DNA of 64,000 nt from Absidia repens (Eukaryota; Mucoromycota; Mucoromycetes; Mucorales; Cunninghamellaceae): NCBI GenBank assembly GCA_002105175.1, contig MCGE01000009.1:1-64000 (forward strand). The letters are read 5' to 3'. Position 1 is the first letter of the stretch. Each line of letters opens with the position of its first letter. Positions 1 to 11,340 of this stretch are shown here, piece after piece. A program made the translations under genes and the position numbers. A model generated the notes under the pieces. That model was not told the DNA's origin. It saw only the letters and a list, made by a program, of their open reading frames with translations, and did not search any database.

Positions 1-229
1 ATAACTTGCATAAAACATCATAATTGTCAAAAAAAAAAAAAAAATACGAAGCATGCAGAGTATGCTTATTGACAAAGAGACGAGTGTAAAGACGAATAAT
101 ATCAATATCATACTGATTAATTCAAAAATAAATGACGAGTATTATCAGTCGTACTGACTAAGGGAAGCTTGAATATTTTATAAGGAAGGCTATGCTGGCA
201 GCAAATAGTCTGAAGGGACGATGGTGAAA

Positions 230-665
230 ACGGATTAATATACTGTATAAGACAGATAAAACATGAGAAGGACTATAAATGGATATCTTTTGCAACATAA
301 TAAGATGATGGTAAAAGCTACAAGAGAGATACTAATGGGACATTTTTCACTAAAGTGTATAGAAAGGAATATAGTTTATTCAGATATAGATTCAAACTAT
401 TGACAAAATAACACTAAACTAAGCACATGGAGGCTCCAAAAAGTCAATGAATGGTGTCTTCATATCTTAGATCAAAAACGAAAGGGTTTCCCATGCATCT
501 TGTAATGCCTTTTCTGAAACCCCTTCTAAACTAGTCCTGACACTAATCTAGGTCCATCGTAATTTCAAAGAAGTCAATTGGTGAGGAAAAAAAAAGGGAG
601 AAGAGGAGAAAAGGAAAAAGAAAAGTAAGGCGACAATAAAAATTCACGTGGGCGGGATTTTAAAT
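230..665 (-). repeat. Dispersed element copy A (subfamily I)
   Basis: Read on the minus strand, this copy starts with the GC/E-box block (reverse complement at 641-660). A pyrimidine tract follows, then the conserved core. The hairpin arms are at 517-525 and 481-489: nine pairs, one of them G-T. An AATAAA signal (TTTATT on plus, 375-380) lies 100 bases past the second arm. It is the only copy whose adjacent gene on the promoter side (La) points away from it. Weaker similarity may continue to the window edge, so the left boundary is uncertain. Confidence 0.75.
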
Positions 666-1309
666 TTTTGTTGTAGCCTCTCGCTGAACTGAAATTCGAG
701 GAGGGCATTGATTTGCTAGATTTGACACAACTATAAACACCAGAATAACGATGTAAGTTTATTTTCCGATGATATAGTTATTGTGGGTCCCTAATGTAGT
801 TTGAGTGCGCTAGTAATCTTTACAAAATATATTTACCTTTTCATTATCTTTTATTTGAAAAAATTGAAGTTGACTAGCCCACTAGTTGTCGATCATTTTT
901 GTCAAAGTTTAAAACAAAAACAATGAAATTAACGTTTTTGGTTCCTAAATTATCACCCAAAATTTGGTGGTGGACATTTCGATTTTTCTTTTCGCTCAAA
1001 ATAAATTGTAAATACTCTAGAATGGCTCCCACACCTTCTAGACTCCATTAAATTCCAATGCATGGTTTGATAAAGGTCGTTGGATAATTGATTCCAACCC
1101 GTTATTCGAATTATCATCTGTCACAATAATTTCCAGCGAAGTACAGTACAATAGTGTAGTTATCGGCTAAATGTTTATGAGTGGGTAGTTGAAATAAAAT
1201 GGATGTGAGAAATACTCCGCTTGCATTTTTTCGAGTCACAAAGAGAACAAAAAAAAAAAAAAAAGTTTTTCTTTTCTTCTTCCTCTTTTTCAAAAACACA
1301 TCAATAAAC
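666..1309. promoter_or_regulatory. Upstream spacer of the La gene
   Basis: AT-rich spacer between repeat copy A and the La start codon. There is a short A tract just upstream of the start (about 1250-1264), followed by a pyrimidine-rich leader. I see no clear TATA element or other gene; the short reading frames here are low-complexity. Confidence 0.4.
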
Positions 1310-2295
1310 ATGGACCAAGCCGCCACTCAAGCAAAAATCCGCAAGCAAGTCGAATTCTACTTCAGTGACTCCAACCTGCCTTTTGATAAATTTTTGTGGA
1401 CTCTCACCAAGAAAAACGATGGTTGTAAGTCTTCGCCTAGCCACCACAGTCACTTGATAGAGTGACATTCTCATATCTGACGATCGTGTATCTTCGTATT
1501 TTCATTCATAGGGGTTCCTATCAAGACTCTTGCCGACTTCAAGAAGATGAAGATGATCACCGAAGATTTTGATACTGTGGTAGCTGCATTGAAGGCTGAA
1601 CCCTCTGAACTTCTGGAAGTCAATGAAGAACAAAAGATTCGCAGAAAGACCCCAATTGAAAAACAAGATATCTTCGGCCGTTCCATTTATGCTGTAAGTG
1701 ATTTGGGCATGTATATATGTTTGTGATATGAAAGGCTTGGTTCAACCAACTGATTAGGTTTATGTTTTGCATATTGGATAGAAACCATTCGCTGTTGAAA
1801 AGGAGACCGAAGATAAAACTGCTGATCTTTTGAATCTTCAAGATGAAATCCAAGACTTCTTTGAACAATATGGTAAGGTATTAGCTGTACGTATGCGGAA
1901 AGAAGATGGCCACCGTGGAGCCTTCAAGGGAAGCGTATTTGTGGAATTCTCTACCCTGATGAAGCCAAGAAGGTGGCTGCAATGGATTTGGAGTACAAAG
2001 GAACCAAGCTGGAAACAATGACAAAGTAAGTGGATGAAGATATTCAGGAAGAATGTACTGATTTTTTTGGGGGAATTTTCTTAGGGAAGAATACCATAAC
2101 AGCAAGGCTGAAAAATACAAGGACGCTCCTGTCACTCGAAAAAAGGGATCCTTCAATGCATTTTGGGAAGAAGAAAACCGAAACAATTACAACAAAGGTG
2201 GAAAACGTGGACGTGACTCTTTCAAGGCCAAAGATAAGAAAAACGACAAGCGACAACGTACCGAAGAAGAGCAACCCAAAACGAGCGAAGATTAG
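1310..2295 (+). CDS. LHP1: La-type RNA-binding protein, with an apparent -1 frameshift
   Basis: La proteins bind the UUU-OH 3' ends of new RNA polymerase III transcripts and protect them in the nucleus. Exons by phase: 1310-1424, 1512-1693, 1782-2025, 2085-2295. The N-terminus carries the La motif ([16 protein letters not shown], then [14 protein letters not shown]). An RRM follows ([24 protein letters not shown]), then a basic lysine-rich tail ([13 protein letters not shown]). The frame breaks at 1953-1957: the base-perfect reading gives a false run to TGA 2019-2021, about 178 residues. Shifting back by one base gives [16 protein letters not shown] and a product of about 250 residues, short for the family. 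The shift sits in a CCC run, so a one-base deletion, real or a sequencing error, is the simplest explanation. Family assignment is secure; the frame status is not. Confidence 0.9.
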
Positions 2296-2372
2296 ACGAT
2301 GAATGCGTTTGTTTTCATCCCCCACCCTTCATCTCCCCCTTCATCGTACTTTTGTGTATCTCATTTTTACAT

Positions 2373-2620
2373 TAGCATCCACTCTCCATTTTTATTAGTT
2401 TTTACTTTACGTAGTTTTAGTTATATACATAGTCTATCTCTTACCATCGCATTGATACAAATAAACTTGCTTTTTTGATTATTACTTTATTTCTAGCATC
2501 CATTCTCCATTTTCTAATTTTTTATTTTACTTGGTCCTGGTTATATCCCTCGCCTGTCTATTACCATCACACCCATACAAATAAACATTATCTTTTTTTA
2601 TTATTATCTACTTTATTTTT
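2373..2620 (+). repeat. Diverged 121-base tandem duplication of the La 3' flank
   Basis: Two copies start with TAGCATCC at 2373 and 2494, a period of 121 bases. Both carry a poly(A)-like CAAATAAAC near their ends (about 2458 and 2578). The copies have diverged at many sites but remain alignable by eye. The effect is two successive candidate polyadenylation sites downstream of the La gene. Confidence 0.7.
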
Positions 2621-2824
2621 CTTGATATTGATAAATAAACTGGTGCACGGTATTGTTAAAATGATGAGACTTATATATAACGATCGCCCTGGCGGTAAAG
2701 ATCATCTGGGAAAGGCTATAGTTTGGGGAAATCCCATCCACAGCATCGCAAGATTTCAACATCCGGCCCAAATTGGCCCTATCCAGCTTCCTTCCTTCCT
2801 TTTTTTTTTTTTTACTTCGCTATC

Positions 2825-5019
2825 ATGAAAATCAGCAATGCTAACAACAAGGGCAAGATCGACAACCTGAACTCGACTCATTCAAATGAAAGCGAATCCA
2901 TTACTGCTTTGGCGTCATTAGCTATGCCATTTCAGCCCGTATCTGAGCAATCTCGCGCTGTTGACTCCAAGCTCGACACCATGTTTGACATTATGAATGA
3001 TTCACCTGAGTACTCGCAGCAAAGCAACTGACATCGTCCAAAGATCGACGCCAACAACTCTGATGAAACTCACTCGCTCTGTTCAACTAGGTAACATATT
3101 AATGATACCCGCAATTGTAAGCAATTATCACTAATAGATACTTTTTTTTTTTTTTTAGTTTAATTGACGAGATCTCGACCTTTAAGAACGACTGCGCAAT
3201 GGTGGCCAATAGCTCTGGATCAGAAATGATGGATGCGCTCGATCAAAACATATGTACTATGGCAATGAATATAAGCATGATCCGCCTATCTCAACTGCAA
3301 TCACTTATCGCAAATTCAAAGCAGGAACTTGACTCCCTCGGTTCTGAAAAATCAAAACTTCAAGATTACATTCAAACTCTGAATACAAACGATCCAACAC
3401 TGCAACAGAAGCCACCTACTGACACTATACCAACAGCTTTAATGGACGATTCTACAACAAGTCGAAGAAAGCTACCTATCGAATCTGACTCTGACCAAAA
3501 CCCTTCACCTCGAAAGAGAAGCAACAGCAACAGCAACAGCGACTGCAAAAATCTGCCTCTACAACTACTACTACCACAAAGAAAGCATCTGAAACCAAGG
3601 TCGAGAAACTCTACCGCAGTATTTTAGATGAAGAAGGCGCCTTGATTGATACTGTCAACGTCAGCGATATTATGCAATTTCATGACAAGGTGTACAGCGC
3701 TGTCGTTAGTGGAGTCAAGTTGAACAGCAACCCTATTTTTGCACAAAATCGACATGGATTGAAAACACTGAGGCTAATCTATGATAAGCGCAAATCAAGA
3801 CCGTTAAAGGGTAAGACTAAAAAGATAATAAAAAAACTATTACTCTGGTTTGATTATTGTTGGTGATATGATATGGTTTCATTAACATGGATTTTTTTTT
3901 TAAATGTATATTTAGAGGGAGGATAGCGCCAGGAATGTCAGATCAAAAAGGCCCAGATACAACAGTGCTCTTTTGACTTTGATGGTGGATGGCTTTACAA
4001 GTGGTCTTCACGATATGAAGGAAGATGTGTTCCTTGGGTATTTGAACTCGCTCAAGCAACAAGCTCCCGACAACTTTCTGGATTTTCTGATGAACTACAA
4101 ACCAGGCAATACTACCACTGGCCTTGATAATATGGAAATGACTTGCCTTCAATGGATCAAGAAACCTTGGTCGCACAAATTGGTATGGCTTCTCTATGTT
4201 GAAATAGCGATTTGCAAATATGGTTGGTCTCCAAAACTCAGTGAAATTGGATCAAAGGCACTTGCAAAGTACTATGACTCGTTTGATATCTCCTGGCAAC
4301 TGATCTCTTCGACTCCATATTATGCTACACGGAACGCGGAGACTGTGAAATTCTTACAAAAATTGGCGAATACATCAAATAGTTGTCCCTCAGGTAACGT
4401 TTGCACTCACACGTATTTACATATTCTAACCATACCATACTTTGGGATGGGGCGGGGGTTTATAGGCATGTTAACGTCTACCTCACGCAAGACAACAGAA
4501 CTTCTTCTACGCACGCTTCAGCACGACGGCCTATATGCAACACTTAAACTTCTTATACCACATGATTCTGCAGAACGCATCGCCCATTTTGAATCTCATC
4601 CCCTCAAAAGAATCAACTTGTCACTCCAATCAAGACCAGGATATATCAAGATCGATGACGCAAATTTATATTACCTTTGGATATGCATTATTGTGTTCTA
4701 CTTGACACGGCGTCTACCCCATCAATATTATGCATCCTTTTGGACTGATAGATTAGGAAAAGCGAGGATACAAAAATTGACAGCAAACCAAATGCTTGGT
4801 ATCGATTGGACTAGTCTCAGGAAGGAACCTTTGGCCACCGAAGAGCAGGTTGTCGTCGCATCCATACTTCTGGATTTACTGAAGTATTTCAATTCCAAGA
4901 TACACGGTATGAAAAAAGGCAAAGAAAAGGATAAGCAATTAGGATATTTCATGTCTGTTGTTTGGACTTTGATGGACTTTATGAAGCATCTGGACTATAT
5001 GACTACGCAACAACTATGA
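2825..5019 (+). pseudogene. Unrecognised gene with an in-frame stop and frame breaks
   Basis: I do not recognise the family. A long coding trace runs here with believable introns: about 3091-3158 (GT-AG after a T tract), 3811-3915 and 4394-4465. From ATG 2825 the frame hits TGA at 3029-3031, yet the same frame continues as coding-like sequence into the next exon (SLIDEISTFKND). Near 3495-3540, beside a CAGCAA repeat, the frame must shift by one to reach KVEKLYRSILDEEG. A third mismatch occurs at the 3810/3916 junction. The C-terminal part (3916-5019) is the longest intact stretch, about 340 residues, probably helical, with Trp- and Tyr-rich segments. It may be a decaying gene or a real gene with local sequence errors; the La frameshift lies 1 kb upstream. 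Confidence 0.55.
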
Positions 5020-5095
5020 ATCACACTCTAGATTGAACAGCGACGACGCATATCTATTAAAATCAGGATCAACAGCAATACCATTGTCATTACCA

Positions 5096-5230
5096 TTATT
5101 TAGTATTACTATTCATTATTATTATCGTCGTTATCATACATTATTTAGTATTACTATTCATTATTATTATCATCGTTATCATACATTATTTAGTATTACT
5201 ATTCATTATTATTATCATCGTTACCATACA
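5096..5230 (+). repeat. 45-base minisatellite, three units
   Basis: Three near-identical 45-base units lie at 5096-5140, 5141-5185 and 5186-5230. Each starts TTATTTAGTATTACTATTCA. Units two and three differ from unit one by one or two substitutions. The array sits in the likely 3' UTR of the disrupted gene. The period is a multiple of three, so it reads as a repetitive peptide, but there is no reason to think it is translated. Confidence 0.9.
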
Positions 5231-5834
5231 ATAAACCGTGATAGATTCTTCCCCAGACACATAATCAAGAAAGATATCTAGCTTTCCACTCTTTGAAATT
5301 AATAAATAAACATTTGTCCCTATTTATGATTTATTGTCTTACTGTTCCGATTATTTGATTTATCTTAAATTTGAAAATGAAACCTTCACTATTGTCTACC
5401 ATATTATTTCACACTAGATTAATATATATCATCCCATACACCCGAAATAATCAATCAACTTGGTTGAAGGGGTTCTATTTTATGGTGCAGTCCAGCTGAT
5501 ATGTAGGGCAAAATTTAATTGTTGCGATTCTTTATATTCTCACACTTGCGAAAAAATGATCTACTGAGTGCCAGGTGGAGGTTGTTGAATTGCGCTTTTT
5601 TTATGAAATCAGAAATTCCCTCGCCAATTTACATCATCGAGTTGAGTTCTTGGGGTTCAACTAGCTTCAGTTTGGGCTGGATTTACCACATGCAAAAGGG
5701 AATAAAAAATTCAAAAAAAATGAATAAATACATGGGCGATATGGATATAGTTGTATGTTCAGTCTAACAAAGATTTTGCCGACGGTATGAACTAGGCTGA
5801 TAGATATGAATGGACGTCAAAAAAGGACGATGGT

Positions 5835-5867
<33 letters not shown>

Positions 5868-5870
<3 letters not shown>

Positions 5871-6245
5871 TATTTTATAAGACATGGAAAAGACTAATGG
5901 GATATTTTTCATTGAAGTATTTGAAAAGAAATATCTTTTATTCAAATATAGATTCAAACTATGAACAAAATAATACTAAACTGTGGCTATGAGGTCTCCA
6001 CAATTGCAAACTAATAAATGGTGGTTCTAAATCCTAGATTCAAAATAAAAGGGTTTCTCCATGCATGTTGTAATCCCTGAGCTGAAAATCCTTCGAAACT
6101 AGCCCTGACACTAATCTAGGTCCAACATAACCCATAGAAGTTGAATGGTGAAGAAAAAAGAAAAAAAAAAAAGGGAGAGAGAGAGAGAGAGAGGGAAATA
6201 TGGATGAATAAAAATAAAATCACGCGCGCGGGATTTAAATGCTGA
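5868..6245 (-). repeat. Dispersed element copy B (subfamily I)
   Basis: Minus-strand copy. A divergent GC block sits at 6221-6240 and a purine (AG)n tract at about 6170-6195 takes the place of the pyrimidine tract. The core spans 6041-6123. Hairpin arms are at 6086-6093 and 6049-6056 with one mismatch. TTTATT (antisense AATAAA) is at 5937-5942, 107 bases past the second arm. A 28-base A run (5838-5865) flanks the far end. The copy follows the amidohydrolase gene in the same direction. Confidence 0.75.
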
Positions 6246-6462
6246 TTTTTCAAACAAAGCCTCCTGAACTGCACCATATCTAATCAATCGAACAACCGCC
6301 ATCACACATATACACACAAAGGTTTAAATAATAATAACAAAAAGAATGTCATGAAGACATTGTTCATACTTTATTCATCTATAATTAAATAAAAATATAA
6401 AGTATAAAATAAAATGAAGGAATAGTAAAAATATCATCATATAAGGGGGGAGGAGATATAAA

Positions 6463-7609
6463 CTACAATTTTGATCTATTAGGGAGATAATAATGATCTA
6501 ACATGAAGATGGCAGCTTTAGCCAAGTTATCACACAATAGTTTTCGACCTTCTTTTGAGAATCGCAATGACTTCGGAGATTCTACCTGGATGACATCTAA
6601 AGTAGTATGGTATCGTTTCGTTGTATATCCGCCGCGAAAATAAAGTGTACCGTTTTCGGGGTAAGGGTAGGATGGGGAAGGAACTACTTGGACAGAAAGT
6701 GACGCTTCATTCCCCGTACTATTTACCATCATTGCATGTCCAAATGATCCATTTCCTCGTAAGAGTGATGCTGCTGCGGTTGCTGTCGATCCTGATTTTT
6801 GTAGTCGTGACGCTAGTAGCTGAATGGAGGATTGCTTTACCAAGGCGGAATCGTTCGTGCTAACTGATCGTAATGCATCACCTGAGAGCAAATAGCCGAG
6901 TTCCACCATCCCCTCCTTGTGCGCTTGTCCTAATGTTTAAAAAGAGAGTTAAGGCATGATATGGGTTCTTTTTTTTTTAAATGACGCGAGTGCCTTACCA
7001 TGAATGTCCAATAATAAACCGTGTCCATATCGTTTCTTCACTGTGTCGACCGTTTTTTGAAGGGTGTTGTGATAATCCTAACCGCTCCACAGAGAAAAAC
7101 ACAATTGAAAAGTATATAAATAAGTACATTTACTATTGTTCCTATTTGAAATTCAAATTATTTTTTATAGTGCATACCTTCCAAACTCGTCTACCTTGAG
7201 GAGATTCACAGCCTTCATTGATAGGTCGGTTGACGTCGACTTTGCGCCTAGCCACGTTGAATACCACAAGGTAAGGTATCACCTTATAGTGTTGTTGGAT
7301 TTGGTTAGAGAGTTGATTTGCTACGGAGATGGTATAAGCGTCGGCAACAAGTTGACCTTCAGTGCGGTTGGGTATCGAGTCAGGGAGATTCAGACTGCCA
7401 TGAGGAACGGTAATAATCAAGGGTAAATGACCTTCAACTAATGTCACTGTTTGTAGTTTGTCGATGTCTTCGGCGAAGAATGACGTAATTGGTGTCTGGT
7501 TGTTGTTCTTGTTGCTATTGTCGTTGTTACCGCTGGTCATTTTTCGACAAGATATTGTAGAGAAAAAGATAAAAAACAAGAAGAAGTGAATTGGACGATT
7601 ACCCCGCAT
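6463..7609 (-). CDS. N-formylglutamate amidohydrolase-family protein
   Basis: The bacterial family members hydrolyse N-formylglutamate to glutamate and formate at the end of histidine degradation. Exons on minus: 7609-7178, 7077-6999, 6929-6463. Family signatures are TVPHGSLNLPDSIPNR, the ARRKVDVNRP block (about residue 125 onward), LLLDIHGQAH, and near the C-terminus FRGGYTTKRYHT followed by QVESPKSLR. His and Asp/Glu residues in these blocks are the likely metal and catalytic ligands. From the first ATG the product is 325 residues with a hydrophobic start (HFFLFFIFFSTISC). A second ATG at 7540 would remove that segment, which could simply be translated pyrimidine-rich leader, so secretion is uncertain. 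The true substrate in fungi is not known to me. The next gene upstream is a small secreted protein on the same strand. Confidence 0.85.
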
Positions 7610-7855
7610 TTTTTTTCAAAATGAAAAACAAGAGAGAAAGAAAAGAAAAATAAACGGGGTTTAAATTACTAACGATTTTCGTACCTGAAAATCAATCGTT
7701 ATTTTTAGACAAGAAAAAAAAGTGGTACAATCGAACTCAGAGAAGAGTTTATATTAATAAATGTGGAAGCTTGCTTTCTATTATTATTTTTGGTATAATA
7801 AGTAATCATTTAAATAAAAACTAAAAAGAAAAGAAAACTGAACTATTATCTAAAA

Positions 7856-8300
7856 CTACCATGTGGCCTGGTTATCATGAGAAACTTCTTTAGTTGGAGT
7901 AGGAGATGACGACGGTAAGTCCAGCTTCATCTTGATGGATGTTGCTAAATTTTGCCATTGAGCAATAGATTTATAGTGACGAGTAAGTTGTTTGATTTCG
8001 TCAAGCTGAGAAGCCGTATTAGGATATTGCTTCTTTAAACTCCCGGAGAATAGGGTCCATTGTCGTTGTGCTTGTTTTACGGTAGTGGATTTCGTGTTTA
8101 ATGAGAGTTCAAAAGTATGCCATCGAGAAAGGACAGTATGATCATAGCAGATAGGCTATAAAAAAGATAATTTTGTTATTAATACAATGGGTCAATCAGT
8201 CATTCCCAGTTGTCCAAATGCACACTCTACATACCTCGGCTGCCATTGAAAGACCTAACATGGCAATAACAAGGATTAAGTATGTATAAACACCGCGCAT
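7856..8300 (-). CDS. Small secreted protein, 121 residues, unknown function
   Basis: Two exons, 8300-8235 and 8155-7856, join in phase 0 with a GT-AG intron. Exon 1 encodes almost exactly a signal peptide (MRGVYTYLILVIAMLGLSMA, then AE), so the first intron falls next to the predicted cleavage site. The mature part, about 100 residues, starts PICYDHTVLSRWH and looks mostly helical (LKKQYPNTASQLDEIKQL, then HYKSIAQWQNLATSIK). The tail is Ser/Pro/Thr-rich. There is only one cysteine in the mature region, so it is not a typical disulfide-rich effector. I do not recognise a family. The 5' leader contains a (GA)n microsatellite. Confidence 0.7.
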
Positions 8301-8332
8301 AATATATTTTGTTGAGTTGAAAAGCGAACAAG

Positions 8333-8335
<3 letters not shown>

Positions 8336-8369
<34 letters not shown>
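8336..8369. repeat. (GA)n microsatellite, 34 bases
   Basis: An uninterrupted GA run just upstream of the small secreted protein start codon. On the coding (minus) strand it is a CT run in the leader or core promoter, a common pyrimidine-rich context in fungal promoters. Confidence 0.95.
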
Positions 8370-8372
<3 letters not shown>

Positions 8373-8758
8373 AGAAGAAAGAAAGTAAGAGGTATAAGGC
8401 TGGATGAAGAATAAAAAATCTATTAATAACGGCGGCCATTAGCGGGGTGTCAACGTTGTTTAGCGTTGTGTCCCATTAATTGTTTCTTGCCACTGAATCA
8501 TATTGTCAAATTGCCTTCCTTTCTGAAATTTTTCTAACTAATGGGTATTTTCGTGCTTTAATACTACCATTCCATCATAGCAAAGCAAAGTTATGATGTT
8601 TTATAATGCCAGCGCAGCTGCTTCACATTGACAGTAAAAATAAATTTGCGTTGCATCAATAGCGGTTGGCGGCGTTTAAATGTTTTTTGAGCTTTGTCCA
8701 TTTTTTCCGAAGTCTCTTTTTCCTTCCTTTATTCTTCCAAAAAAAAAAAAAAATACTC
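8370..8758. promoter_or_regulatory. Divergent spacer: secreted protein / palmitoyltransferase
   Basis: Shared upstream region for two divergent genes. A poly(A) tract lies directly before the palmitoyltransferase start (about 8740-8753). No dispersed-element core is present. No TATA element stands out. Confidence 0.5.
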
Positions 8759-10441
8759 ATGGCCCAAGTAGTCGATCGTGCAATATTTAGCGCAGGACCT
8801 GTGTTTATAATAATAGCTGTTGGGCTTGTTGATATGTGCGTATTGGCGTATTATTTGATTGTTTTTCCATATAATCATCACTTGTCTTTACAAGAATCGA
8901 CATTTCTTGGCAAACTCAGCATGGTCTTTACTATACTGTTTACTCTTTATATGGTTTACTGTATCCATTTCCATTATTATATGTCTATTCGAACTCGACC
9001 TGGTGGAATGACCAACCTGGATATTGAGGCTGGAGAGGTAATACAATCATTTAAACAATTTGCTTTGACTAATCTTTTTTTTTTTTTTTTTTTTTGGTAG
9101 GATGAATCAACAAATCATGGTCTTCTGGAGTATGAAGAAAGTGCCCAGTACCCCAAGACATGCAAGAAATGTAAAGTATATCTATCAAAATGATCCCTTT
9201 TTATACCGTTGATTAAGTTTTTTTGTACTTTTTGCTTGTTGATTTGTTTAGGTCATTTACCGAAGCCTGAACGTGCTCATCATTGTAGTGTATGCAACGC
9301 CTGTGTGTTAAGATTTGACCATCACTGTAAGTGCATTTGTATCAAAATATCAAAGGGGTATTGCGGAAGAGAGGCTAACAAAGGTGGGGCATATTCTTTT
9401 ATAGGTCCATGGATTCACAATTGTGTGGGGCACTACAATCATCGGTATTTTGTGTTATTTATGACTTACATGGTGTTATCAGCTATCTACTTTGTTGTAT
9501 TTGGATGGCGCCCTTTTATTATCTGCCTAGACATATTAAATCCAGAGGTAAAATATTGATACAAAAAAAGGATGCATATTTATTTTCTGTTTTATTCGTA
9601 GTGGCCTTATTACTTCCCTCGACCCTTGATGGCTTTTGCTTACATTCTATCTATCTGTATGGGCTTGGCTTTAGGTAAGACGAATTAGTCGCCCCAGTTT
9701 TAGGGAACGGAAGATTCAAAAGAAGAGAAGTGATGAATAAAAATTATACTCATGTCATCGTTTTTTATTATTATTACCATCTAGGGGCTTTATGTGCATG
9801 GCACTATTACTTGGTAAAACATGAAAAAAAGGAAAGTGCACTATGACATGTGTATTCATCATGAAATATATTATTTGAATGATATACAGGTATTGACGGC
9901 TCAAACAACGGTGGAATTTTACAATAATTATTATGAAAAAGGGGTTGCGAAAAGTCAAGGAGAGGTAAGATAAATATATGTATATATATTCAAGTCAAAG
10001 AGGATAAGAGGAAGCATCTATTGATAACTTTATGTTATTCTCATAAACCATAGGTTTTTGTCAATATGTACGATTTTGGTTATGTTGAAAATATACGACG
10101 ATTCTTCAATATTGGAGATAAGTAGTAAGTGGGAAAAAAATACAACGGAAGAAGCAATGACAATGATTGACGTTTTTTTTTTTCTCACTCATCCATTATA
10201 ATCACGTTAATAAAGTCCATGGTATACAGTATTTTATCCAATCCCAGTTCCGCCACGTGTAAGTAAATATTCTTCTTTTACTATTCTGTTATAGTATTAA
10301 CATGTTATCTCGTTTATGTAGGGCAATGGACGTTACTTCGATAGGTGTCAGGAATTTTACATGTTGCCTGCTGCACAACAAGAAGATACCATTCTAGCCA
10401 ATCAAGCCGTGCAAGATTTGGAAGATATCAAGGATCTGTGA
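8759..10441 (+). CDS. DHHC-type protein S-palmitoyltransferase
   Basis: Integral membrane enzyme that attaches palmitate to cysteines of target proteins through an acyl-enzyme intermediate on the DHHC cysteine. Ten exons join without a frame break: 8759-9037, 9101-9170, 9252-9326, 9405-9547, 9602-9674, 9785-9813, 9890-9964, 10054-10124, 10216-10258, 10322-10441, giving 325 residues. Two N-terminal membrane segments (VFIIIAVGLVDMCVLAYYLI and LSMVFTILFTLYMVY) precede the zinc-binding Cys-rich domain (CKKCHLPKPERAHHCSVC). The active site [20 protein letters not shown] follows, then two more membrane segments. The family TTxE motif appears as TTVE. The layout resembles ZDHHC16-like or fungal Pfa-type enzymes, but the subfamily is uncertain. 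The exon at 10216 uses an AAG acceptor; a nearby CAG would break the conserved reading. Confidence 0.95.
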
Positions 10442-10734
10442 CTGAAAACCTGGAGTTTGGCGTGGGGCAACTAGGACAGTGGTAGTTTATCTGTATTGTA
10501 GTGTATCATAGTTATTATTTTTATTTTTAGTCTTATTATTTGCTGTATCATCAAATATATTATACCTATATATTTTTATATATATACCATTATTATTGTA
10601 TCGTCAAAACAATGAAAACAATCAAATATTCTAGTCTGATTGCCTGCATACCGTTACGATAAATCTATTATGCACATGTTTTTTTATTTATTTGACAGAG
10701 GCCAGAACTGCAGGTCAGCATGAGGTCACAGAAA

Positions 10735-11340
10735 AGGTTTCAAATCCCGCACACATGATTTTGATTTTTATTTTCGCATCTTTTCTTTTCAATCCTTTTT
10801 TTTTTTTCTTCATCATTGGAACCTATAAGGGGCTGCGTGATCTTAGATTAGTGTCAGGACTAGTTTAGAAGAGTGTCAGCTTAGGGATTACAAATGCATG
10901 GGGAAACCTTTTCATTTTGAATGTAAAGATTTTGGACCCCCTATTAGTCTAGCTTTTTGGTGCCTTGATTAACTAAAGTTACTGCTAGTTTGCCTATAGT
11001 TTTGTATTTATATCTGAATAAAACATGTCCCTTTTTATATACTTCTATGAAAAATGTCCCATTAATCTCTCTCATATCTTGTGCAATATATACCCCTTTT
11101 ACCATTGCCCTTATTCATTAACGTTGACCGCTGTTGAGCTTCAATGACAGATGACCCATGGTTTGTACAGTATACTAGATTTCATATTACTATCGTCCAT
11201 TCAATTAATTTCTATCCATTCTCAGATCTCATCTTGATCTCTGTCATGTTTCCTCTAATAGATCCTCCCATTAATTCCTCGTTATAATGAATCCAGCGTC
11301 TTTAATTTTAATAGCTACCAATATGCTTCAGTAAATATAC
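10735..11340 (+). repeat. Dispersed element copy C (subfamily I)
   Basis: The GC block AAATCCCGCACACATGA is at 10742-10758, followed by a T-rich tract, with the core at 10839-10920. The hairpin arms are more degraded here than in other copies. AATAAA is at 11017-11022, 107 bases after the second arm. Similarity to copies F, G and H continues to about 11300 (CTTGTGCAAT and GTTGACCG blocks). It lies 300 bases past the palmitoyltransferase, in the same direction. Confidence 0.75.

Noticed and set aside
2475..2828. 117-residue open frame rich in Phe and Leu
   Set aside because: It runs through the duplicated AT-rich 3' flank and the T tract before the next gene. The composition is that of translated low-complexity DNA.
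10216..10260. Alternative acceptor CAG at about 10240 for the palmitoyltransferase exon 9
   Set aside because: It would lose the conserved PWYTVFYPIPVPPR reading and shift the frame. The AAG acceptor at 10215 keeps both.
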